From NCBI GenBank assembly GCA_031278755.1, contig JAITJV010000266.1, positions 1-6,411 of the forward strand: a stretch of 6,411 nt of DNA, read 5' to 3'. This stretch comes from Treponema sp. GTDB taxonomy: Bacteria > Spirochaetota > Spirochaetia > Treponematales > Breznakiellaceae. The translations under genes and the position numbers were made by a program. The stretch's first letter is position 1. Each line of letters begins with the position of its first letter. Below the pieces are notes generated by a model. It made no database searches. It saw only the letters and a list, made by a program, of their open reading frames with translations, and was not told the origin of the DNA. Positions 1-5,203 of this stretch are shown piece after piece.

Positions 1-858
1 AACATGGTTTTCCAGTTTGAACACACCTATGTCGATCACGACAAGGAATTCGGAAAATGGAAGCCGCTGCCTTTCAAACTTTCCAGATTAAAGGAAATCC
101 TTTCCCGCTGGCAGACGGGACTCCACGGCAGGGCGTGGAACAGCCTCTACTGGAACAACCACGATCAGCCCCGGATAGTTTCCCGCTTCGGGGACGACTC
201 AACGGAAGAGGCGCGGGTGCGGAGCGCAAAAATGCTCGGCCTCTGCCTCCACATGATGCAGGGAACCCCCTATATCTACCAGGGTGAAGAACTGGGGATG
301 ACCAACATGCCCGTCGATTCCCTTGACGGGTTAAACGATGTGGAGATATTCAACGCGTACCGCGAACTTGTGGAAGAAAAAAAACTGCTTACCCGGGAGC
401 AGATTATGGCGGGCGTCAGGAAGCTGGGGCGGGACAACGCGCGGACTCCCATGCAGTGGGACGAATCCGCGAACGCCGGTTTCAGCACGGGAACCCCGTG
501 GATTGCGGTAAATCCGAATTACAAAACAATCAACGCCGCTTCCCAGACCGGAAACGGCGATTCGGTTTTCAGTTTTTACAAACGCCTGATACGGCTCCGC
601 AAGGAACATCCGGTGATCGTGTACGGCGATTATGAACTGCTGCTTCCCCGGGACGAAAAACTCTTTGTTTACCGCCGCCGTTACGAAGGAAAACGCCTGT
701 TTGTAATCTGCAATTTTTCGGGGGACGCTGTTGCCGCGCCGGATTTTCCGGAATTGAAAGAAGCGGCAGAAGGAAAGCTGCTGATCGCCAATTATCCGGA
801 CGAAACCTTGTCCGCCGCCGCGGTGCAGCCGTGGGAAGCGCGCGCGTATTTGTCATAG
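1..858 (+). CDS. GH13 alpha-glucosidase (oligo-1,6-glucosidase-like), C-terminal half, 5' truncated by window edge
   Basis: This is the C-terminal part of a glycoside hydrolase family 13 enzyme that cleaves alpha-glucosidic bonds in short oligosaccharides, probably in the cytoplasm. The frame is open from base 1 (Asn-Met-Val-Phe...), and the ATG at 4 is internal to the family fold, so the true start lies upstream. Seen directly: 'FEH' just after the edge; NNHDQPR at 154-174, which is GH13 conserved region IV with the transition-state-stabilising Asp at 163-165; then GTPYIYQGEELGM, and GRDNARTPMQWD leading into the C-terminal beta domain. About 285 residues are visible, against roughly 550-560 for full-length relatives. 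The catalytic nucleophile and acid (regions II and III) are off the edge, as is the residue that separates alpha-1,6 from alpha-1,4 specificity. Oligo-1,6-glucosidase, sucrose isomerase-like enzyme and trehalose-6-phosphate hydrolase therefore cannot be told apart. It is convergent with the next gene, with only 13 nt between the stop codons. Confidence 0.93.
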   Translation, partial: NMVFQFEHTYVDHDKEFGKWKPLPFKLSRLKEILSRWQTGLHGRAWNSLYWNNHDQPRIVSRFGDDSTEEARVRSAKMLGLCLHMMQGTPYIYQGEELGMTNMPVDSLDGLNDVEIFNAYRELVEEKKLLTREQIMAGVRKLGRDNARTPMQWDESANAGFSTGTPWIAVNPNYKTINAASQTGNGDSVFSFYKRLIRLRKEHPVIVYGDYELLLPRDEKLFVYRRRYEGKRLFVICNFSGDAVAAPDFPELKEAAEGKLLIANYPDETLSAAAVQPWEARAYLS

Positions 859-871
859 CTCCGCCCCCTCG

Positions 872-1972
872 TCAGTACCTGAACAGAAGGCCCAGGTCTA
901 TCGCGTAGACCGGCTGGATTCCCGGATCAAGGCCCAGCTCTTTTCCGTAAATTGAGCAATCCAGCTTCATAAAGCTCAGGTCTATGCCGAAGCCGGCCGC
1001 GGGAAGGGCGTCGGCTATACCGAAGCGGAGGCTGAATTTTTCAAGAACGACGATCTCCGCCCCAAGGCTTATATTAAGTACGGGATTGCGCGGAATAATG
1101 TCAAAAAAATTCAGAAAATTCCGGTAATCGGCGAGGATCAAAAAATTGGAAACGTACCGGTCCAGAAAGGGGGCGCGGATCCGGTAGCTAAAACCCAGGC
1201 CGAGCCTCGGATCGATCGATCCGTAGGTTCCGCTTCCCAGCGGATTCTTGTTTTTAAAATCATCGTAAGACGCGTAGGTGGTAACCAGGGCCGGCGAAAA
1301 GGCGTCAAAACAGGCCAAAGCGGCGGTAAAAATTCCCGCATAATTATATTTGACCCCCAAATCCAGCCCTATTCCCAGAATGGTCTTGAAATATTGCTGG
1401 TTGTCAAACATAGAACCGTCGAATTGCAACGCAGGCTGCAGGAGCATGGCCGCGCGGAAAAAACCCTTCCCCAAAAAACCGGCGTCAAAAATGTGTTCTT
1501 CCTTCTCTATCATCCTTACCGAATAGCCTCCGGTTATGAATACGTCCCCCGCAATATCAAAGGTAACTCCTGAATTAATTGCAAAATTGCCGGTTAACCT
1601 GTTGAATATCCCGATGCCCAGCCCCCGGCCCACCCATCCCAGGGAAAGCGGTCCTCCAACATCGACCCCCGCGCTCAATTCCATATTCGAAAGGTTTTTT
1701 TTGTCGGCCGCCAAATCAAGGATTTCAAAAACAGGTCCGTACATGCTTATAGTCAGTTCCGAAACACTGAATTGATCCTCCACTCCGACAAAGGAAGCGG
1801 GGTTGGTAAAAAGGGAATAAAAATCGTCGCCGAGCGCCGTGTGGACGCCCCCGAGGGCCGAAAAACGCGCCGACGGCATTACAAAAGGCGCCACCGTTTC
1901 TCCGGGCAGGAAACAAACACGGATCAGCGCAAAGAGAACCGTGAAAAACAGGGGCCGCATATTCCGGCTCAT
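872..1972 (-). CDS. Predicted outer-membrane beta-barrel protein, UPF0164/PorV-like
   Basis: This is a 366-residue exported protein, probably an outer-membrane beta-barrel. It starts with a basic and hydrophobic signal segment (about residues 1-25). It then shows the N-terminal pattern ARFSALGG (35-42), ALGDD (46-50) and FTNPAS (55-60), known from PorV/FadL-like and spirochaetal UPF0164 barrels. The rest alternates Gly/aromatic-rich strands with short turns and ends in LLFRY, an aromatic C-terminus typical of barrel proteins recognised by the BAM machinery. I chose the ATG at 1972 rather than the TTG one codon upstream (1975): AAGGAG at 1978-1983 is 5 nt from the ATG but only 2 nt from the TTG. 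It is the last gene of the minus-strand run, 32 nt after the lipoprotein gene, so the two may be co-expressed. The barrel fold is inferred from pattern alone; transported substrate and exact family are unknown. Confidence 0.8.
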   Translation of the reverse strand: MSRNMRPLFFTVLFALIRVCFLPGETVAPFVMPSARFSALGGVHTALGDDFYSLFTNPASFVGVEDQFSVSELTISMYGPVFEILDLAADKKNLSNMELSAGVDVGGPLSLGWVGRGLGIGIFNRLTGNFAINSGVTFDIAGDVFITGGYSVRMIEKEEHIFDAGFLGKGFFRAAMLLQPALQFDGSMFDNQQYFKTILGIGLDLGVKYNYAGIFTAALACFDAFSPALVTTYASYDDFKNKNPLGSGTYGSIDPRLGLGFSYRIRAPFLDRYVSNFLILADYRNFLNFFDIIPRNPVLNISLGAEIVVLEKFSLRFGIADALPAAGFGIDLSFMKLDCSIYGKELGLDPGIQPVYAIDLGLLFRY

Positions 1973-1977
1973 CAAAA

Positions 1978-1983
1978 CTCCTT
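1978..1983 (-). promoter_or_regulatory. Ribosome binding site of the beta-barrel gene
   Basis: AAGGAG on the minus strand lies 5 nt before the ATG at 1972. It decides the start against the in-frame TTG at 1975, which would leave only 2 nt of spacing. Confidence 0.75.
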
Positions 1984-2004
1984 ATACCGGCAAACCGGAT
2001 CTTT

Positions 2005-2697
2005 TTAGTTCAGGTGCAGATTGTCCAAAAGATCGCCCGCAATGCCGAGCGTATCCCCTCCCTTGTCAAAGGCGGCCTTTGTGAGCGCTTCCGCAAGGGG
2101 CGAAGCGCCGGGAGAAGTGTAGGCGGCCATATAGCCGGCGCTGTCCCCGCTCTTCACCGCATCATCCGCAAAAAGAATCGCCGCGGCCAGCGCAAGATAA
2201 TAGGGATCGGCCGCGTTAACAAAAGCGTCAAATTCAGGATTGCCGGGAACAGCCGCGGCCGGCAGTATCCCTTTCAAAGTTTCGGCTGTTTCCGCGCGGT
2301 TTTTCAGTTCTCCCGTGATTTTATTGAATAAATCCGCGGCGTTGTTTTTATTTACCTCCGTGTCCCCGTCTATATACTTCTGCACGGCCTTGACCGGGGC
2401 GGCGGCGTTCGCCGCCGCGTTAAGGGCGGCTGCCTGCAAAAGCGCTTTTTCCCCGCCTGAAACACTGTTTACGGTGTTTTTTATTTTCTTGAGAAGTTCC
2501 AGAGACAGGGCGGGATCATTGGCCGTCTTTTTGACAAGGTCGTTTACATTGGCCGCGGTAAGGGCGGGAAGCAGGCCGGCGGGATCCCTTTGGGCCCAGG
2601 AGGCGAGGGATGTGGAAAAGAAACCGGTGCAGGACAAAAACAGCGCCAAGGCCGCACCAAGAGCGAAAAAAAGACCCGCGATTTTTTTATTTCTCAT
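2005..2697 (-). CDS. Alanine-rich predicted lipoprotein of unknown function
   Basis: This 230-residue protein belongs to no family I recognise. The N-terminus (MRNKK, then a hydrophobic run) ends in LFLSC with Cys23, a lipobox loose at -3 (Phe), as tolerated in spirochaetes. It should be lipidated and membrane-anchored outside the cytoplasm. The mature part is rich in Ala, Leu, Lys and Asp, with few aromatic residues, and looks largely alpha-helical, with helices separated by short Asp/Gly/Pro turns. No enzyme motif or clear repeat is visible. The ATG at 2697 is the only reasonable start. AAGGAGG at 2711-2717 is 13 nt upstream, longer than usual, and lies inside the last codons of mtaB. The gap to the mtaB stop is 7 nt, pointing to co-transcription and possibly translational coupling. 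The beta-barrel gene follows 32 nt downstream, so a role as envelope partner of that protein is possible but is only a context inference. Confidence 0.8.
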   Translation of the reverse strand: MRNKKIAGLFFALGAALALFLSCTGFFSTSLASWAQRDPAGLLPALTAANVNDLVKKTANDPALSLELLKKIKNTVNSVSGGEKALLQAAALNAAANAAAPVKAVQKYIDGDTEVNKNNAADLFNKITGELKNRAETAETLKGILPAAAVPGNPEFDAFVNAADPYYLALAAAILFADDAVKSGDSAGYMAAYTSPGASPLAEALTKAAFDKGGDTLGIAGDLLDNLHLN

Positions 2698-2703
2698 ATA
2701 TGT

Positions 2704-2733
2704 ATTATAACCTCCTTACCGCCGTTCCGTCAA
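2704..2733 (-). promoter_or_regulatory. Candidate sigma70 promoter before the lipoprotein gene
   Basis: On the minus strand, TTGACG (2728-2733) and TATAAT (2704-2709) are 18 nt apart. They match the -35 consensus in 5 of 6 positions and the -10 in 6 of 6. The whole element lies in the end of mtaB and its stop codon. The -10 ends 6 nt before the ATG at 2697, so a transcript starting at the usual distance would begin at or next to the start codon. It could give the lipoprotein and barrel genes extra expression independent of the upstream operon. No experimental support is visible, and chance matches occur. Confidence 0.4.
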
Positions 2734-4069
2734 AACCCGGAACGCCGCACGATCCTCCGGTGATGCGGCAGACAAAAGAAGCCCCCGGAATGTTTTCCTT
2801 TCCGTTTTCGTCCCCGGCGGGAAGAAGGAGCTTAAGATAATTATCGGACATTGCCCGTATAAAACGGGAATTTTCTCCGTTTTCCGCGACCGCTTCGACA
2901 TCCCTGTTTATCCACCGCTTTACATAATCCTGCTTCTGCCGGCGGGCCATGCCGGCCAGTATTTCCACCCGGCCGCCGGCCTCCCTTTCACTGACCCTTC
3001 CCCCGCGGGACCAGGCTTCCGTACCGGGCCTCCGTGAGAACGGAAAGGCGTGTATCCAGGCAAAGCGGAGCTTTTCGCAAAGTTTCACCGTTTTATCAAA
3101 TTCCGCGGGGGTTTCGCCGGGAAAACCGGTAATAATATCACAGGCAAGAAAGGGATCGTCCTTTACCGAACGGAGCCGCAGGACGGCTTCCTCAATTTCC
3201 CCCGGCCCGTAGCGGCGGCCCATTTTGCCGAGTATTTCGGGGCTTCCGGATTGAACCGAAAGGTGAAAATGGGGCCTGATCCGCCTGTTGCCAATGACCC
3301 TGACAATATCCCCGTCTATGCCTTCAGGCTCCAGCGACGAAAGGCGGATCCGTATGGTTTTCGTGCCCGCAAGCAGGTATTCAAGAAGGCCGGCCAGGGA
3401 AAGCATTTTTCCGCCGGGGCCCGGACTCCGGTACTGGCTGATATTTACCCCGGTAAGCACCGCCTCGCCTGTTTTTTTTTCTTCCAGCGACAAAAGAATT
3501 TTAAGAATCTGATCCGCCTCAAGGCTTACGCTGGGCCCCCGCGCTATGCTTACCCGGCAGTACGCGCAGCGGCTGTCGCAGCCGTCCTGTATTTTGACAA
3601 GGCTGCGTGAATGAAAAGAAAAAGCGTCCGGGACAAAACGGAAAGGCCCGGAAAAAGAAGGGGGCAGGGATCGCGTCCAGGCGTCAATGCCGGAACGGAA
3701 ATCCGCGGATCCGGTACGGGAGAGGACGCGGGGCAGATCAAGAAGGGCGTCTTTCCTGTCGCCGGGAACGACAAACAAACGCCTGTCCTCCCCGGTTTCA
3801 AGTTTTTCCAGCGCGGCCCGCTCCATCTGGGCGTAACAGCCGGTTATCACAAGAGGGGCGCGGGGATGATCCCGCAGAAGTTTCCGTATCACGCGCCGCG
3901 CTTTCTGTTCGGCTTTGGAAGTAACCGTACAGGTATTTACCACAAGAATATCGGCGCCCCCGGGTTCCGGAAGCGGGGTAAAACCTTCCCGGCGAAAAGC
4001 GTCGGCGACAGCTTCGCTTTCAAGCTGGTTGAGCTTGCAGCCCAGGGTGTACACATACAGGGAAGGCAT
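2705..4069 (-). CDS. mtaB: tRNA (t6A37) C2-methylthiotransferase MtaB, radical SAM
   Basis: This 454-residue protein is a methylthiotransferase of the MiaB/MtaB/RimO family. MtaB converts N6-threonylcarbamoyladenosine at position 37 of ANN-decoding tRNAs to the 2-methylthio form, using S-adenosylmethionine and two iron-sulfur clusters in the cytoplasm. The N-terminal domain has Cys11 (TLGCKLNQ), Cys47 (NTCTVT) and Cys78 (TGCYAQ), which would bind the first cluster. The radical-SAM core has CDSRCAYC with Cys164, Cys168 and Cys171 (CxxxCxxC) for the second, followed by the ISQY, SSLEP, SVQSGS and TGFPGET stretches of the family. The C-terminal 65 or so residues look like a TRAM-type RNA-binding domain, though weakly conserved. 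Length agrees with known MtaB proteins of about 450 residues, and 'GCKLNQ' fits MtaB better than MiaB or RimO. The ATG at 4069 is 6 nt after the TPR stop. No clear Shine-Dalgarno is visible, so translation may depend on the upstream gene. Confidence 0.92.
   Translation of the reverse strand: MPSLYVYTLGCKLNQLESEAVADAFRREGFTPLPEPGGADILVVNTCTVTSKAEQKARRVIRKLLRDHPRAPLVITGCYAQMERAALEKLETGEDRRLFVVPGDRKDALLDLPRVLSRTGSADFRSGIDAWTRSLPPSFSGPFRFVPDAFSFHSRSLVKIQDGCDSRCAYCRVSIARGPSVSLEADQILKILLSLEEKKTGEAVLTGVNISQYRSPGPGGKMLSLAGLLEYLLAGTKTIRIRLSSLEPEGIDGDIVRVIGNRRIRPHFHLSVQSGSPEILGKMGRRYGPGEIEEAVLRLRSVKDDPFLACDIITGFPGETPAEFDKTVKLCEKLRFAWIHAFPFSRRPGTEAWSRGGRVSEREAGGRVEILAGMARRQKQDYVKRWINRDVEAVAENGENSRFIRAMSDNYLKLLLPAGDENGKENIPGASFVCRITGGSCGVPGFDGTAVRRL
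2711..2717 (-). promoter_or_regulatory. Ribosome binding site of the lipoprotein gene, long spacing, inside the end of mtaB
   Basis: AAGGAGG on the minus strand is formed by the last codons of mtaB (Arg-Arg, AGG AGG) and lies 13 nt before the ATG at 2697. The match is strong but the spacing is longer than the usual 5-9 nt. A ribosome finishing mtaB would cover this site, which fits coupled translation. Confidence 0.5.
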
Positions 4070-4075
4070 TGCGGT

Positions 4076-4732
4076 CTAGCGGTTTCCCAGCGCCTGACGC
4101 GCCCGGTCAAGGCCCCTGCGGGCGTCGGCAAGCTGTGAATTAAGGTTAAGCGCCCGCTCATAGGCCGCAACAGCCTCGGCAAGATCCCCGGCGTTTTCCC
4201 TGGCGTAGGCAAGCCTGGTCCACCATGCGGCGTTCCCCGGAACCCAGTGCACCGCGGTTGAAAGGGCTATATCGGCATGCCTGAAACGGCCCAGGCGTAT
4301 ATAGATCTCTCCGATAAGGTAATAGACGGTTTCTATGCGGGCCCCTTCGGGCGCCAAATTGATATATTCCTGAAAATACTGCAGGGCTTCGGTATTTTTG
4401 CCTTCGTAATAGTTTATCTCTCCCAGAATCTCGATGATCCGGGCGTCATAGCGGCTGAGGTTCTGCCCCGTCCTGGCGTAATTCATCGCTTCCTCGTAGC
4501 GGTTAAGCCTGAGGAGGCTCCAGCATATCACTACATGGGCTTCGAGGTTGCTGCGGTTGGCGTCTATTTCACTCCTGCATATCTGAACGGCCCGTTCATA
4601 ATTGCCGCCCCGGTATTCAGCCAGGGCGTCGGGCCTTGTCTGGGAAAAAACGGGCAGATGCTGAAAAAGCAACAAGAGGATAAGCCCGCGCCCTAAAAAG
4701 CCGGGCGCCCCGCCTGAGTAAAATCCTGTCAT
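4076..4732 (-). CDS. Exported tetratricopeptide (TPR) repeat protein
   Basis: This 218-residue protein (numbered from the ATG at 4732) has a signal peptide: a basic residue, the hydrophobic stretch LILLLLF, and a likely cut after VFS near residue 30. About five TPR units follow, covering roughly 34-62, 63-95, 96-129, 135-166 and 168-201. The usual TPR pattern (small/aromatic residues, Gly-x-x-x-Tyr and a closing Pro) is clearest in the second half, for example LAYARENAGDLAEAVAAYERAL. TPRs bind proteins, so this is probably a periplasmic adaptor. The ATG at 4732 overlaps the bactofilin TGA by 4 nt (ATGA), the classic coupled arrangement. An in-frame ATG at 4762 would add ten polar residues before the signal peptide and overlap bactofilin further, so I prefer 4732. 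No good Shine-Dalgarno is seen for either. mtaB follows 6 nt after the stop. The specific partner is unknown. Confidence 0.85.
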   Translation of the reverse strand: MTGFYSGGAPGFLGRGLILLLLFQHLPVFSQTRPDALAEYRGGNYERAVQICRSEIDANRSNLEAHVVICWSLLRLNRYEEAMNYARTGQNLSRYDARIIEILGEINYYEGKNTEALQYFQEYINLAPEGARIETVYYLIGEIYIRLGRFRHADIALSTAVHWVPGNAAWWTRLAYARENAGDLAEAVAAYERALNLNSQLADARRGLDRARQALGNR

Positions 4733-5094
4733 GGTTTCAGGCTTTTTTCGGTCATGGTACACTGCCCGTTAAAGGTGCAGCCGGGTTCGATATTGACCTC
4801 GGGGGCGATTATGTTCCCTATGAGCTTGCCGGAAACGGTAATGTCCACCTTTTCGGCCGCCGTTACATTCCCCTTTACCTGCCCCCGTATGATCACGCGC
4901 GAAGCGCTGATATTGGCTTCAACAACCGCTTCCTCGTCTATTACAAGAAAACCATGGGCGGCAATCTCCCCCGATACCCTGCCCCGGATAAGAAACGATT
5001 TTTTGAAATTCAGCGTTCCCGAAAAAAATATATCCGGCGACAGTATGGTGTCAAAATCTTCATCTTCAAGAATATCGCTGTGCACGTCGGTCAT
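4729..5094 (-). CDS. Bactofilin family cytoskeletal protein
   Basis: This 121-residue protein matches the bactofilin (DUF583) family. These proteins polymerise without nucleotide into filaments built from a right-handed parallel beta-helix and act as membrane-associated scaffolds for cell shape and cell-wall synthesis. After a short acidic N-terminal tail (about residues 1-20) the core runs from about 21 to 112 and shows the regular short-strand pattern of the family: SGTL, IRGRVSGEI, VVEANISAS, IIRGQVKGNV, ITVSGKLIGNI, INIEPGCTFNG-type turns. The tail after the core is only about ten residues. Length is at the short end of the normal range. It is the first gene of the five-gene run, with a promoter-like sequence immediately before it and the TPR gene overlapping its stop by 4 nt. 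The ATG at 5094 has no strong Shine-Dalgarno at normal distance. The family call is secure; the specific role (shape, motility or division) is not shown. Confidence 0.9.
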   Translation of the reverse strand: MTDVHSDILEDEDFDTILSPDIFFSGTLNFKKSFLIRGRVSGEIAAHGFLVIDEEAVVEANISASRVIIRGQVKGNVTAAEKVDITVSGKLIGNIIAPEVNIEPGCTFNGQCTMTEKSLKP

Positions 5095-5100
5095 AAAATG

Positions 5101-5129
5101 AATTTAGCCTGCCCCGCAAGACCCGTCAA
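5101..5129 (-). promoter_or_regulatory. Candidate sigma70 promoter of the bactofilin operon
   Basis: On the minus strand, TTGACG (5124-5129) is followed after 17 nt by TAAATT (5101-5106): 5 of 6 matches to the -35 and 4 of 6 to the -10, at optimal spacing. The -10 ends 6 nt before the ATG at 5094, so the transcript would start at or next to the start codon. Its place between a terminator-like structure and the first gene of the run supports it, but no transcript data are available. Confidence 0.4.
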
Positions 5130-5133
5130 TAGG

Positions 5134-5188
5134 CCGGGGCGGTACATCGACGGCCTTTGAAAACCGGCCCGCCGGCGGGCCGCCCCGG
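5134..5188 (-). repeat. Long-range GC-rich inverted repeat in the intergenic gap
   Basis: CCGGGGCGG (5134-5142) and CCGCCCCGG (5180-5188) are exact 9-nt inverted copies, 37 nt apart. The right arm overlaps by 3 nt the perfect 18-nt palindrome at 5165-5182, so the two stems compete to some degree. A further 6-nt inverted pair, AGGCCG (5131-5136) and CGGCCT (5151-5156), lies inside. All of this fits in the 109-nt gap between the glycyl radical enzyme and bactofilin. It may be a compound terminator or a folded 3' end; high GC content makes some pairing expected by chance. Confidence 0.5.
5157..5182 (-). terminator. Possible intrinsic terminator after the glycyl radical enzyme gene
   Basis: CGGCCCGCCGGCGGGCCG at 5165-5182 is a perfect palindrome able to form a 7-bp stem with a CCGG loop. 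On the minus strand it is followed by GGTTTTCAA, a short T-run of four. It begins 22 nt after the enzyme's stop codon at 5204. The stem is very GC-rich, but the T-run is short and starts 2 nt off the stem, so efficiency is uncertain. Confidence 0.45.
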
Positions 5189-5203
5189 ATGGGGCGCGCA
5201 TCC

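Noticed and set aside
1973..1975. In-frame TTG as start of the beta-barrel gene
   Set aside because: It lies only 2 nt from the AAGGAG, while the adjacent ATG has normal 5-nt spacing.
1980..2004. TATAAG and a CCGG-TTTG-CCGG mini-hairpin between the lipoprotein and barrel genes
   Set aside because: The -10-like hexamer overlaps the Shine-Dalgarno and has no -35 at suitable distance; the stem is only 4 bp and has no T-run in place.
2398..2418. GC-rich inverted repeat GCGGCGGCG TT CGCCGCCGC
   Set aside because: It lies inside the lipoprotein coding region and is explained by runs of Ala codons.
3050..3610. Long open frame on the + strand opposite mtaB (and similar ones across the window)
   Set aside because: These are shadows of GC-rich minus-strand genes: no family pattern, rich in Arg/Pro/Gly, no ribosome binding site, and the opposite strand holds a well-recognised protein.
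4733..4762. Longer TPR protein starting at the ATG at 4762
   Set aside because: It would overlap the bactofilin gene by 34 nt and add a polar stretch before the signal peptide; the ATGA overlap at 4732 is the more usual arrangement.
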